Source: Blasia pusilla (lineage: Eukaryota; Marchantiophyta; Marchantiopsida; Blasiales). From it: a stretch of DNA of 64,000 nt. The stretch covers positions 2,666,001-2,730,000 of the forward strand of contig CM114272.1 in assembly GCA_050084515.1 (NCBI GenBank), given 5' to 3'. The position numbers were made by a program, and so were the translations under genes. Positions 32,184 to 44,044 of the stretch are shown here, in pieces. Below the pieces are notes generated by a model. The model did no database searches, was not told the DNA's origin, and saw only the letters and a list, made by a program, of their open reading frames with translations. Position 1 is the stretch's first letter, and each line of letters begins with the position of its first letter.

Positions 32184-32579
32184 TTCCGTGGACGTCAGCC
32201 GTTTAGTAGAAATCCCAACATAGTTATCTAGAATGACACTTGATTCGCAATTCAGCGAATGAGTGCCAAGTTGGTTCTTTCGAATTTAGCCTAAGCTTTC
32301 AGGCGTGTCTTGGTCGACGGTAAGAATCCTGGCCCATATGCATCAAATTGGCGACGTCAGATCATATATTTCTGAAATGGTCCGTTTATGATCGGCGTGA
32401 CGTCCTCCAAACCGGTGGTGTTGAATAACCGAATGACCTGACTGGGAAGGAGTTCCGGCTGAACCTGCCGCCAATTCTTGGGTTTGTGCAACCCCAAGAA
32501 ACTTGGCCATGGAATCGACCCCTAACTGTAATAAATGAATTAAACGTGCACACGGTATATTCTTAAGTGATAATTCTGA

Positions 32580-33000
32580 ATTGTAGATCTAGACGCCAGG
32601 AGTTGGCGACTTTGCAAATGCTTCGAAAGAAGGCCACATTTGTGACTTCGTTTGACTCTAATCATCACTAACCACACGACGAGCTACTAATCACAGAGTT
32701 CCTTTTCTTTTTCACGACTGGAGAATCTGATTGCTCGCAGTGTTTGGTTCCACATTCTCCCAATTGCTGCTACTTGTGTTGGACTTTTCTTGTGATCACC
32801 TTCTCAAAAGATCGCAGAACTAAATTCAGTGAACCTTTTCTTCCTTCTTTGGAAACATTTGTTCCCTTAGATCTGGAGGTTACGCTCACATAATAGTTTC
32901 GCGCGTCCACTATGTAACTTCCACGAAGGCACAAATAATTCAGCAGAGGATCTGCGTAGTCATCCAAACTCAATCGTAGAAACTGTGAATCGATGCCATA
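32580..33000. repeat. Diverged relative of a segment in both inverted-repeat arms
   Basis: The stretch from GTAGATCTAGACGCCAGG to CACATTCTCC aligns, with many substitutions, to 59545-59755 of the right arm in the same orientation, and hence to 42185-42410 of the left arm inverted. Shared anchors include CTTTGCAAATGC and CAATCACAGAGTTCCTT-like sequence. No reading frame is conserved between the copies, so the arm frames here are probably not genes. Confidence 0.55.
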
Positions 33001-33238
33001 GGCACGCGCAGCTGCAGCGAATAGCTTCTCATTACATTCGTCATTACGATGGCAGTTCCCTTCGACGACTACGCCAACATGGAAGTAGAATCCCTAACAT
33101 CACGTGAAAGAGTAAGGCGTGGATTGTCTTAAATCAAGCTCGTATACTAGTGAAAGGGCACATCACGGTTAACCTGTTAAGTCACCTCTTAAAAACTACA
33201 AATGTATATGTGTGAGTTCCAACCGAAAGGGTTCTCAA

Positions 33239-33420
33239 ACATGGATAGTCCCACCCACTCTTGATTGTTTACTGCTTAAAAGCGATACACGACAAAAATA
33301 ATGTTTCCGGGTACCCCATCCTCTTTTATAGATAGTAACATGGATAGTCTCACCCAATCTGGATTGCTGTCTTGTATCGCTTAAAAGTGATAAACGACAG
33401 AAATAATGTTTCCGGGTGAG
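33239..33420. repeat. Imperfect ~100-bp direct repeat
   Basis: ACATGGATAGTCCCACCCA occurs at 33239 and again, with C/T changes, at 33339. Both copies continue to ATAATGTTTCCGGGT. Farther right, 33650-33770 resembles 43710-43820 within the MITE-like element of the left arm (AAGGCCCACC, AATGTCTGGGGAG). Confidence 0.6.
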
Positions 33421-33779
33421 TTCCCTACTAATGTCACCTCTATGTCACAGTGCGGAAAAGATATTTTTTAACTTTAAAAAAGACTTTATGGGATAACATC
33501 ATAACGTTATTGTATTTTGTTTCAATTCAATAAACAAATATAGTATATAGGATGTCTGATCCGATTTAACACCCACAGTCCTTTACATAGGAAACCTAGA
33601 ACCTATAACCTCAACCTAGTAGTCAATACATCAGTTACTCGAATGACTTCTGGAACGTCATAAATCACCTAAAAAAAACGATTTCAACGATAATAATGCC
33701 CTCTCCCTAAGGCCCACCATTACACATTAAATGTCTGGGGAGCCCAGCTAGAGGTGGTAAGTAGCTTCATATTTTTCGT

Positions 33780-34430
33780 TAGTTTATATTGGACACGGCT
33801 CCCATACTCTGTTACTAATGCTTAAGTGCATAACTTCGATATATTTCAACATATTTTCTTGACGGACATATTTATGATCGTGGGTAACATTTGCTATGGA
33901 AATAAAATATTTCAAATAGAATCCAGTTCAGCCAACGAGGTATTATTGAAGTTAACAACAACTCCTTAGTATTTGTGGATTTAAAGGGTGGAAACATTTG
34001 AATTCTCTCTTAAAATATATTTGGATCCTAATTAATCCACACAGCTTAAAAGTAGGTTCACTGAACACCTTTCATAATCATATTTTCTGAGACTTATTAG
34101 ACTTGCTTTCTTTGTTTGTAGAAGCTTATAATCACTAGCATCAAGCGTTGGAGAATCTCTTTTCTTACTCCAGGCTGGTGATGGATATTCTTCCGTCTAT
34201 TGAGAGAGTTTATGAGATTAATAAGTCCCCTATTGAATTGTGAAAGTTTGTGTGTTCCCAACCATCTTGGATATTATCTTACATTATTTTAGGCAAGCCA
34301 GAATACTGTTTCTTCTCTTCTTGGAGAAAAATTGCTGTATGGGAAAAAGTTCTAAAGCTGACCTTGTGCTAGAATTTCACTTACGAAGCCCAGAGAATTC
34401 CTGTCCGGAAATTATTCTCTTCAGAATTTC
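33780..34430. other. AT-rich intergenic DNA
   Basis: No recognisable gene or transposon terminus. One 75-codon plus-strand frame at 34240-34467 has no known match. Confidence 0.35.
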
Positions 34431-35110
34431 CCGTACCAGAGACCAGCTCGATGCCTACCTTGATTAGAAAGTGGCGTCAGTCAATGACACACGCGCACCT
34501 TCATCCCGCGACCTGGAAAATCTGCTCCATCTGGTGTGTGGGACGTACGGATGGCCCCAAAGCAGAGATGCTTATGATATTGGGACGCTACCGCCAAGTC
34601 AAGTTGAATTGAGTTGGAGGACATCGAGCTCGAGATTCTCGAGCATGAGGAAGATTTCAGGAGTTTTGTCCACTTCTCTGAGAGCTCTGAGCTTTGGGAC
34701 AAGAGTTGGCAAGCTCTAGACCAAATGTAAAAATGGGAACAGTCGAAACAGGTGGTTAGATTTCTTTATCTTAATCTTTTACAATAAATAAAGAAACATG
34801 TACATTCTCAGCCTCTGGACTCCACATTTAATATTTTTCAGATGATTCAGTCTGAAGACTGTGTGAGAGTTGGTTCCAGTTTACCATGGCTACTTGGGTC
34901 CAATCTCTCAGCATCCACACGTAGAATGAGAGGAACACAGTTCAGAATTCGTTAAGGCTTCTAACGTTTGCAAAACCACCCATGCCCATGATGTCGATAG
35001 GAATCATATTTTCTTCCTATATGGATACTCAGGAACCATATTTGTCTCGACGTGTATTTCATTGAGCTCCTTGTGCATGCATGCATCACCTCATGAATAA
35101 TATTTGGATG
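34430..35110. repeat. Diverged duplicate of 45780-46440
   Basis: Same-orientation similarity is carried by CCTTCATCCCGCGACCTGG, CAGCATCCACACGTAGAATG, GTTCAGAATTC, CACCCATGCCCATGATGT and the GAGCTCCTTGTGCATGC stretch. The partner spans the inner end of the left inverted-repeat arm. A third diverged relative in opposite orientation is near 52700-52830. These look like flanks carried along when GLP genes were duplicated. Confidence 0.55.
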
Positions 35111-36400
35111 CCACAAGCTCCTACTAGATGTAAGCATTCACATTCCACACCCCATAGTTTTAAGTCCATATATTTAATAATAAAATACCCTCTATTGTTA
35201 AATACTTGGAGGGCCACATAAAAAGTGCCCCTTAAGCTTGGATTTTCAGCATTCTTAGATTTGTAATTATTTTCTTATCAAATAACTTTCTCAAATGATG
35301 GCTAAAAAAATTCAGTTAATTTGAAGAGTAATAGGTGGACATGAGAGCCACATTTAAAAGAAATTGATAGAAAAATTTAACCAGAAACTTACGCTTATGA
35401 AGAGAACCTCGTCATTTTGGTGCAACACCCATAAAAAGAGAATATTTCTAAAAAATGGTAGAAGAAAATATTTGGAATACTCTCCGTATGCCTAGCTCCT
35501 CCACTCCCTTCATAATCCCATGTCATTCGATGTATTCCCAGCTTCTCTACTAGAAATTAATACGCTACATTCATATAAAAGCCCTATGCGGACAATCTAG
35601 AACATCTAGCTTTTCATTCCCTAGTGAGTAGGCAGAGCTAATCCATGAATTGAGTTTTCAGGTCAAATCTTTCATTTCATTCCATAACTCGAAGTGAGTG
35701 AACTAAACAAAACAAATGTAGAGAACATAAATGAATATGTAGTTTAGGACCATAAATGGAAATCGACGTGGAGACGGTAGAGAAAGTTACATACTATGAT
35801 ATTTACTAAAGAGAAGAGGTTATTGCTTCATGGAAAATCCAATTTAATGTATATCCTAACAATTCTCTCCCTCAAAAGTCATGTGTTCAATAATTCAAGA
35901 ACTCTTTCTCATAGTCTCATGACGTGGATATGACGTTGAGCATGTGTTAGCTTGACTATGCACTAAGGATAGATACCATTGGAAAATCATCATTGCTTCT
36001 ACCGGGCTTGGTGGCTTCATGGGCTTCAAATACAGTCTAGTCTACTGTTGAGCTGTTGCCCATTCTTTGGGATTTGGTATTAATATTTTACCCGAAAAAA
36101 ACTGAACTCGTGAATGTTTGTAGCTAAAGAAAAATGAGTAATTAAAAGAGTTCTCTAAAGAGAAAGGGAAGGTCTAGAAGCTTCTCCTAGTCCAAAGTGT
36201 AGGGATAGCGTGGTCTTTAGAAGTAAATTTTCTCAATAGAATAATATTTAAGTATTTCAGGTTATATTTTGCATGGATTTTAATAAGGGATTGGTCCCAC
36301 CTCCATCATCATGCTATTTATAATAGTGGGGCCTGGAATGCACTCACGTAAGTCGAGTTTCACATGCTCTTTCATTGTATAACAAGGGTTTAAAAAATAA
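35111..36400. other. AT-rich intergenic DNA, nothing recognised
   Basis: Only short spurious frames. No transposon, RNA gene or promoter signal could be supported. Confidence 0.4.
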
Positions 36401-36752
36401 AATAAGATTTGCTATCCATTAAGGAACCTAATCTCGCAAAGTTCATTGGAGCTAAAGTCATACTGATCTTATTAAAAGGGAACAAATTTGCATATTGGAA
36501 TCCGGCATATAATTTGCATTCAGGGATCTGTTTAATAAGGATCTGAAGAGTTGCAATAATTTCAAATTTATTAAATCACAAGGCAGAACTAGGATGGCTA
36601 TCCCATTGTGGAGGGGAACGCTCCCTTTAGCATCTGGAATCAACTGATTAACAGCATTTCCCCATTTGTAGTACTCTTCTACGCTTTGGGTTCCCTCTCC
36701 ATCTGCAAAGAATAATAGATGCTTACTTACACTAGCCACTTCAATATTCGAA

Positions 36753-37380
36753 CTACCCCTCAGCTTTCGGTAGCTTTGCGATTACATTGGCGGACACCCC
36801 GAATGATTTTGCAAGCACTCCAGGTGAGATATCGGTGCCGAAAAGAGTGACGGGAAGCTTCACGAGACCCGGGTTGGATGCCGCCACTGCCTTGACGGTG
36901 GTGTAGGTGTCGTAGTTGATCTGGAAATGGACCAAACCCTTCGGGAAAACGAACAAGTCGCCGGCCTTCAAGATCTGCGTGAAAAGCTTGGGCACAGGTA
37001 AGCTCGTGTCCAGAAGCCCAACGGTGAGTGTTCCTTCGATGATAAACAGCAGCTCTGTGCCTCAAGGATGGATGTGGACGGGATAGTCGGTCCCTGGTGG
37101 AAACTGGAGCAGCGCAGAGGACACGCCGAGTCCGGTGAGTGTTCCTTCGATGATAAACAGCAGCTCTGTGCCTCGAGGATGGATGTGGACGGGATTGACG
37201 GTCCCTGGTGGAAACTGGAGCAGCGCAGAGGACACGCCGAGTCCGGTGAGCGCTGGGAACTTCCCCACATTGACAGGGGTGACGGTGGCGAAGGCCCCTG
37301 CATCGGGTGTCACCTTCCGAAGCAGAGTGTTGGTGAAGAATGTAGCGATGATATTAGCTAATGTCTCGGTGGTGAGTTCA
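36753..37380 (-). pseudogene. Germin-like protein pseudogene with internal duplication and nonsense codon
   Basis: The C-terminal half (36753-36995) reads PKLFTQILKAGDLFVFPKGLVHFQIN and ends FGVSANVIAKLPKAEG, with three residues lost before SNPGLV. The middle holds an in-frame 111-bp tandem duplication of GLGVSSALLQFPPG to FIIEGTL. Its second copy has TGA for the Arg of HPRGTEL (near 37061-37063). Upstream, TLANI and FFTNTLLRKVTPDAG are intact. Seven residues (DFFVPPN in relatives) are deleted between ELTT and ETLANI, and the signal peptide is absent. The 3' flank (36540-36760) is closely similar to that of the 53832 pseudogene, so the two derive from one duplicated block. Confidence 0.9.
37026..37247 (-). 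repeat. 111-bp in-frame tandem duplication within the GLP pseudogene
   Basis: GAGTGTTCCTTCGATGATAA occurs at 37026 and 37137, and the copies differ at only a few positions. It corresponds to 37 residues covering the end of the first beta-strand region and germin box 1. Confidence 0.95.
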
Positions 37381-39321
37381 GTTTTAGTCGAAGATGAAGT
37401 CCCTCGTCTTCCGTCTTAAGACTTACCAATACGCCACCGGTAGCGGAGATAGGGTTGGGGACCCCATGTCTACGAGAAATTAGCGGCCGAAATTCCCGCT
37501 AGAGTCTACTATATTTGAGACCAATGGATAAACAAGAATTTTATGTCTGTTAAGCTTAGTGTCCGGAAATAAGTCTATTATTATGAAAAGTGATTTTAAG
37601 AAATTTGAGTTCTTATGGATAACGAACGAGGGTGGAGAAGAGAGTAATTAGTGCACATGCTCACTTCGCGCCATGATCAAGCTGGATGACATTGCAGAGC
37701 TAAAAGAGTAGTAAAACAACATCTGCGGCGTTTGCTGAGAACAGCCTGCGTCACGGGGCCAGTTCGACCAAGAATTTTGCAAATTTCAGCCACCTTATCC
37801 CAGTTAGACTCTATCGAGAAACGAGTTGCCCGTCAAGAAACGTCTCTCACAGCGACCAATGACGAATCAGCTGTTTCGCTCTCACTCGCTTAGGAGTTTG
37901 AAGGGAACTCGCTTGCCCTCCGACTCTCCCTCGCGACGCGCTCTCCCTTTGGATGGCGTCTTTTTCTCTCCAGTCTTCTCTCCCTTTTGATGGCGTCTTT
38001 CTCTGTCCTATCTCTCTCTCTTCGTCTTCGGACGGCGTTTTTGTTTTTCTGCACGGGCTCCTCCGCCAGCTTCGATCTTCTCTTGTGGCTGGCTGCAGCG
38101 GACGTCTGACCCACGTACCTCGACCACATGCCCATGTTTTCGGTGACTACACTTAGGTCTCTTGGATGGGAACATCACTATCCAAAATTTATCACACGTT
38201 GCTTAGGCATTTTCGTCCGTCCCCTGAGTGGATGCATTGGAGCTCCACAAGAGTAGTGTTCCTTAGGCATTTTCTTTTGTCCCCGTAGGAGCTCCGCTTC
38301 AACGCATCCACTTTACTCAAGTACTCTGGTTGCTGGTTTGCCTTATTAAGCCCCAAGCCTAACACCTGTTCATTTCATTTCATTTCATTCATTGAGTCCT
38401 TATGAGCAGAGAACAATGGAACATTGAGAACAATTGAACATTGACGCCTGTGCACGAGCTTTCTTACTAGTGTCATGAAAAAGTGTCTGTCCATTAAATA
38501 AACAAAACGTTACAACACTCGCTAGATAGTGGCCATTCTCTTTATCAACTGATCTGGTAGGATTTCTATATGATCTGGTAGGATCATATTTGAATTTTAT
38601 ATTTGTAATATGATGAGAAGCTTTATTTAGCTCACATGGAAATAATTTTGTAAGTCTCCGATTAGGAATGGACCGTGAAGTAGGGATCGAGAGATGGGAC
38701 AAGAATAGTAGAACAATTGTTGTGGAATTTTTGGGATTTTCTTGAATAAATACTTCAAACAAGAATATGTCAGAAAATTTGAAGTATGAAATCTTTTCTG
38801 CTGGATGCCCCGTGAAAAGCTTTGTAAGATTAGAGTAACTATTTTTACTATATATTATATATTATTGCGTAGGGAACGGAAGAAATCTAAATCAACCAGC
38901 CTCTTCTGTTCTTCTAACCTCCTTGCTCATCTTGTAAGTCTTTTTCATCGGCTTTAAAGTGTTAAATCCAATCTCCCCAATTTTCAACCAAGCAGTAAAA
39001 GAAAGAGTCATCAAAGTTTTTTGAAGCATCGTCAATGAAATAATTAGGATGAAATTCTTACGGGGTAAGTCCCAGACCTTTTGTCGAGGATCCCTTGCTT
39101 TTCACAATCATCTTTCATGGGTGTCTTGAAGTCCTACCCCATTGATACCCAATGAAAGATGACTCATTACCGAAGTTCCATTTAGTTGTGCTGGATGTCT
39201 CCTCGAAAGACAACTTGTCGACTAGCGGAGATCTCGAACGCACAAAATCACAAGAATGCAGTTTTTTCTTACTGTCAAATGTGCAAAAAATTCTGAAGGA
39301 GAGAGAAATATAGAGATGCTT
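37381..39321. other. Intergenic DNA with a CT-rich segment and a snap-back
   Basis: At 37900-38060 TGGCGTCTTT-like units recur in CT-rich DNA. At 38226-38312 GTGGATGC...GGAGCTCC and GGAGCTCC...GCATCCAC form an imperfect inverted repeat, flanked by two TTAGGCATTTTC motifs (38203, 38264). At 38364-38394 there is a CATTT microsatellite. From 39115 to 39321 the DNA is diverged but alignable, inverted, to 62612-62790. No gene recognised. Confidence 0.4.
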
Positions 39322-39688
39322 GTATTTCACATGGGCATTTCAGGATTAAAAGCGCATCGGATCACCCGATTTAGAATAAATACTCCATTAAGTGCAGTCA
39401 ATTTCACATCTGATACATCATCTTAGCTGCACTTGGAGAACTTAAAAATGAGCTCTCAATCCAAATCCATTTGACAACCTATTTTGTTATTGTGCAACAT
39501 GCTAGATATCCTATGCCTACCCACACACTGAAGCTTAGGCTGCAAACCTCCATAAAACAGTACTTCAACTGAAAAGCGACATGTCCCCACAATATATTAT
39601 TACTCGTCTACGCTTCCGGTTAACGTTCCCTCTGCATTTGCAAAGACAACTGTTGGCTTCCACGAAACGTTAACATGTCACCCTTCAA

Positions 39689-40309
39689 CTAGGCTTGAGC
39701 TTTTGTCAACTTGGCGATGATATCGACAGACACCCCGAATGATTTCGCAAGCACATCAACAGAGATACCGGTACCAAAGATGGTGACTGGCAGTTTCACG
39801 AGACCCGGGTTGGAGCTGCTGAATCCAGCAATGGCCTTGACTGTGGTGTAAGCATCAGTGTTGATCTGGAAATGGACCAAACCCTTGGGGAAAACGAACA
39901 AGTCTCCCGGCTTCAATATTTGGGTGAACAACTTGGGCACGGGGGCGCTGGTGTCTAAGAGCCCGACATTGAGTGTTCCTTCGATGATGAACAGAAGCTC
40001 TGTGCCTCGAGGATGGATGTGGACCGCGTTCACGGTCCCTGGTGGAAACTGGAGCAGCGCAGAGGACACGCCGAGTCCGGTGAGCGCTTGGAACTTCCCC
40101 ACATTGACAGGAGTGACGGTGGCGAAGACCCCAGCATCGGGTATCACCTTCCGTAGCAGAGGGTTGGTGAAGAAAGTAGCGTTGATATTCGCTGATGTCT
40201 CGTTAGCAGGCACGAAGAAATCGGTGGTGAGCTCGGGATCGGAGGCGTGGACCACCGTGGCGAACGCAGCCACAAACAAAGCCACCGCGACGAGCATTTT
40301 GCCACCCAT
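39689..40309 (-). CDS. Germin-like protein (cupin), intact, left-arm copy
   Basis: Frame from ATG 40309 (MGGKMLVAVALFVAAFATVV) to the stop at 39689, 206 residues. An upstream in-frame ATG at 40360 would add 17 residues ahead of the hydrophobic signal sequence, so the later start is preferred. The signal peptide is likely cut after VHA. Germin box 1 is GTVNAVHIHPRGTELLFIIEG and box 2 is GDLFVFPKGLVHFQIN, both complete. There are no cysteines in the mature protein, and two N-glycosylation sequons lie near the N-terminus (NETS, NATF). It differs from the right-arm copy at two residues only (GKFQALTG versus GNFEALTG). A secreted wall protein is expected; the enzymatic activity is unknown. Confidence 0.95.
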   Translation of the reverse strand: MGGKMLVAVALFVAAFATVVHASDPELTTDFFVPANETSANINATFFTNPLLRKVIPDAGVFATVTPVNVGKFQALTGLGVSSALLQFPPGTVNAVHIHPRGTELLFIIEGTLNVGLLDTSAPVPKLFTQILKPGDLFVFPKGLVHFQINTDAYTTVKAIAGFSSSNPGLVKLPVTIFGTGISVDVLAKSFGVSVDIIAKLTKAQA

Positions 40310-40494
40310 GATCGTGGACGATATCTGCACCTCTTGAATGCAGATCCGATGAGAATTCACAACCTGAAGATTTAAGAATTGCAGTCTAAGATTGTATCCG
40401 GAGTACTAGTGTCGGTAATCACGAAAGAGTGAGTGTCTCAAAGAGAGTGTTGAAGTGCAGAAACTGGAATTATTTTCTGCCTGAACCACGAAGC

Positions 40495-40503
40495 CTTAAA
40501 TAC
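40495..40503 (-). promoter_or_regulatory. TATA-type core element of the left-arm GLP
   Basis: Minus strand GTATTTAAG, 186 bp upstream of the ATG at 40309. The mirrored element is at 61431-61439. Confidence 0.5.
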
Positions 40504-41257
40504 TTGTCCTGGCACCACACGGTCCTGAGCTTGACTCTCTCATACTCTGGGTCTCGCGGCCCCAAATTAACGATTTAAGCATATTTATTAATTTAATTCC
40601 AGACCCGGTCATTCGCCGCATTTCGAACAACCAGAGTCATGCAGCCATTTACTCTTGCGGCTCCTTCAACTCCACTTTCGTAACCTCCCAGTCCAATATC
40701 TAGTCCAATACCGGAATGGTCCGCAGGAAGTCCGACAAGGTCTGTTAAAATCCAACCACTCCTGACATGCGCACTGTGGGGCTGTTTGGCGCTGGTTTCT
40801 CCTGGACCCAGAAGTGGACCCACACGGGAAACCGACGAGGTCTCCCGGCTTCGCGGTCTCACTCGCTCCGCGGCCCCACATCCCACGACTTCAGGTACTA
40901 CCTAGGGAGACCAATCGAAATTGGACCTTTGCTGTTAGAGGATGCGGAAGCCGAAAGTTTCATGCCTCTTACGTCCGGTTCTGCTTTCTCGGAGGTTTGA
41001 CTTGCATTCCCACAGATCTGAAAGGTATCCGAATATGAACGCAGAGCTGCGTTCATTTGAGTATGGACGCAGAGCTTGGTTCCTTTAGCCCCCAAAGACA
41101 AAGACCCCTTGGCATTCAGTACATTTGATGCCCTACAACTTTATCCGTCAGCCTGAAATAGAGGGTTTCTACAGTCAAAGTTCAATTATATAGCCCCGTG
41201 CGGATATCCTATGCAGTCCTAACGAAGTATCCGTGTTTATTCGATGAGGCATCCAAG

Positions 41258-41540
41258 TATCAGTTACATGCTTATCCAATTAAATTATTTCTTTCTTCTT
41301 TCTAGTTGAAAAACATTTTCCGACTGTGGGACATATTCGTGCAAATTATATAAGGACACGAAGTCATCCCGGATTCTTGTCTTGTATTGGTTTGCATGTA
41401 TCAGTTACATGCTTATCCAATTAAATTATTTCTTTCTTCTTTCTAGTTAAAAAAACATTTTTCCGACTGTGAAACATTTTCGTGCAAATTATATAAGGAC
41501 ACGAAGTCATCCCGGATTCTTGTCTTGTATTGGTTTGCAT
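41258..41540. repeat. 141-bp tandem duplication in the left arm
   Basis: TATCAGTTACATGCTTATCC occurs at 41258 and 41399. The copies differ by a few bases (for example GTGGGACATAT versus GTGAAACATTT). The mirror lies at about 60395-60677, so the duplication predates the inverted repeat or its last homogenisation. Confidence 0.9.
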
Positions 41541-42149
41541 GTTACTTTTTGATTTCATAGAATCCACGTGATGTTTCTTCATGGGGTATTCTCATGTGTT
41601 GTTTTGTTGCGTGATACTATATACTTGATGCACGTACCTACCACTAGCCGGCACGCCCGTTCACCAGCAAAGTTTCAGTCTCAAATCAGATCTTGGAGTC
41701 ATATCGCGTCCACTCGTGCGTTAGATTAGTTAGGGCTTCACTCTTACTGCAAGAAGGGAGGAGTGGGTCAGCAGTTTCAGTAGATCCCATTCGGATCTAC
41801 ATCTTATTCCACTGAACAAAAGATCTGAAACAATTAGAAGGGAAGATTACAATTGGCTCTCTCATCGCTTACAATTAAATGGGTTCAGCCGTGGAAAGCT
41901 AATCGCGAGCGGGTGCACGCTCGAATGCCTGTAAATGTCAATCGACCGATATTGTATTGTAGAAAGGATACCGCATAAGTAGAGAGTTTCTCTAAGCGAT
42001 TCTGGAATTGTTTTGACGATCCGATTAATCGTTTCTCTATTGAAGCTTCCAAATCTATTTAAATACCTCTGAGGACACCAAATAGACTAAGAGAGCTCTG
42101 AAGAAACGACTCTATTAATCCTGCTCTACAATCTTTTCAGACGGTGATG

Positions 42150-43420
42150 AGAGGAAAATGCACTACACGAAATAGTGCAAATCAGGAGAATGTAACACGT
42201 ACCACTTTGAACATTAGATTCTCTGGATTGATCGCTCCGGCGGTCCTCCCATCCCGAAAAAGGGAAGGAACTCTGTGATTGGATGCTCCTCTGTGGTTAG
42301 TGATGGTCAAGATCGTTACAAAGTCAGAAAAGTGACCTTTCTTCGAGGCATTTGCAAAGCTGCCAACTGCCAGTATCTAGATTTACACGCAGCGTGGCCT
42401 TTTGAAGGACCAATTGAGAATTATCCTTTTGGAAGACTGCGGTTGCAAGCGCGTCCTTACATTATTATAATGACGTACATGCATATGGGGGGATCTCTTC
42501 CTTTGCTGGAACTTTCTGACTCTTTCAAACGAAAAATAGATACATGAAATATTGCCTCCATTCGAAAGACTAATCTGCTACTCATTCACCTAATTTGGAG
42601 GAAACCATCACTCGAAATGGCTGTCGTTTATACTCGAACAACTAACGTCCCGGCCAAAGAACCCGTGATCTGGATAACCATTTCAGCATTTCGTTTCGTC
42701 TCACTCAAACCGTGCACCCAAGGACAGGTGTGGGAACTCATCTGCGGTCGCTTTGCATGCGATAGGTATGGAGTCAACACGGTGATCCAGTACCTTCAGA
42801 AACATTTGTACGTGACTGAGTGCCTTCCTACACGTGAGCCAAATCCAAAGATTCGGAAAATAAAATAAAATGGAAAGCTTTTTGGACGTCCTGGTTGGGT
42901 TGTATTCTTGGGAATGAATGAGTGGAGTGCAGCGCACTCATATCGCATGGATCAGGTCATTTTCATTCGGAAAGCTTTGTAATAAGCATAAGGACAGTTC
43001 CATTTAATTTTTCCATCTCTATTATAATTAAATTGAATCGTAGGACACAATTATGTCATCGCTATCATCATCTGTGTCATCTTCATTTATTTACATAATT
43101 ACAGAAAAAAACACATGAGCTGTACTTCAATTGACAAGCGACGTTTTGCCGCGACCCAAGACTTGTTGCCATTTTGGGCTCCCAAGCAAAAATGGTCGCT
43201 TACACTGAGCACGTAAGCATTAGACTTACGTGCTCATTAGGCCTTCAGTAGTACTCTGGCGCTGACACAGTCTGCAGGCGAGAGCTTTCATCGCCAAGTC
43301 GCGCGGCTCCAAACGCGTGTAGCGGTCCACTAGTTGTGACTAAACTAGCGCGGGGTTACCATCGTGGACTTCGTCCTCTGACCGCGACTAAAAGGGCTGT
43401 ACCTGCGGGAGCCTGGACTC
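42150..43420. other. Non-coding part of the left arm, including an orphan GLP-promoter-like module
   Basis: Frames at 42275-42547 and 42617-42868 look protein-like (CKAANCQYLDLHAAW; LKPCTQGQVWELICGRFACDRYG), but the first is not conserved as a frame in its diverged relative at 32.6 kb and matches nothing I know. At 43250-43410 the DNA resembles the upstream regions of the 30652, 49479 and 51528 GLPs: CTGACACAG, GTTGTGACTAAACTAG, CGTCCTCTGACCGCGACTAAAAG. No GLP coding sequence follows it. Confidence 0.4.
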
Positions 43421-43421
43421 T

Positions 43422-44044
43422 GGAGCAGGGTTCGGGAAGTTTTTTCGCCGGGAATGTCCAAATTCCGAATTTTAAACCGGTTTTGAGATACGAATTCTCA
43501 AAACCGGTTTAAAATCAACTTTTTAATCAAATTTAACCGGCTAGAATACTCGTAACCCCGGATCTCCCCATCATTGGTCTGGAGGTCGAGCCGTGGAAGA
43601 CAAAAGCACGGGCCTCTCATGAGGACTTTTGGTCACCGGGCATGTAAAGAACGAGAATCCAGGGCTAGTACCGGTACATCCGGCCCGGGAACAACAGACT
43701 TTACCACTTTCTGGAGCGTCATAAACCATTTTGGACAAAATGAAAAAGATTTGAAAGACAACAAGGCTATCTCCAAGAGGCCCACCGGCAGACATTGAAT
43801 GTCCGGGGAGAACCGGGGTTACGTGTTGAGTTGGCCGGTAGAATTTGAGAATTTCCGAGTCATGTCGTCGGTTACCGGCCAAAAACCGAGCTTTCAGGGA
43901 GGTTCTCCTTTGTATTCGTTTAAGTTACCGGCCAAAAACCGTATCTATTCTCCTTTGTATTCGTAGCTGGAATGAAGAAAACTTTGAGAATTTCCGCTCG
44001 GGTTTGTACCGGTTGTCACGAAAAAACTCCCCGGACCCTGCTCC
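43422..44044. mobile_element. MITE-like element with terminal inverted repeats (left arm)
   Basis: GGAGCAGGGTTCGGGAAGTT at the left end is matched by the inverse of the right end (GGAGCAGGGTCCGGGGAGTT, ending at 44044), giving TIRs of about 26 bp with three mismatches around a 623-bp element. Next to the left TIR is a perfect 19-bp inverted repeat with a 7-nt loop (43471-43489 and 43497-43515, core AAACCGGTTTTGAGA). ACCGGCCAAAAACCG occurs twice in its right half (43872-43950). It encodes no transposase. A clear target-site duplication was not found. Frames inside it are not believed to be genes. Confidence 0.6.

Noticed and set aside
37953-38156. 67-codon frame beginning MASFSLQSSLPFDG as a small secreted protein
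   Set aside because: It arises from CT-rich TGGCGTC-type repeats, and an equally long frame lies on the other strand.
39858-40337. 159-codon frame opposite the left-arm GLP
   Set aside because: Antisense shadow of the GLP coding sequence. The same shadow appears opposite every GLP copy.
42275-42868. Two frames in the left arm (and mirrors) as genes
   Set aside because: The diverged relative at 32.6 kb does not keep the frame, and a homopolymer length change between the arms alters the C-terminus. No family match.
43571-43882. 103-codon frame and its mirror at 58054-58365 as a duplicated gene
   Set aside because: It lies wholly inside the MITE-like element and overlaps a frame on the other strand. 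Conservation between arms reflects the inverted repeat, not selection.
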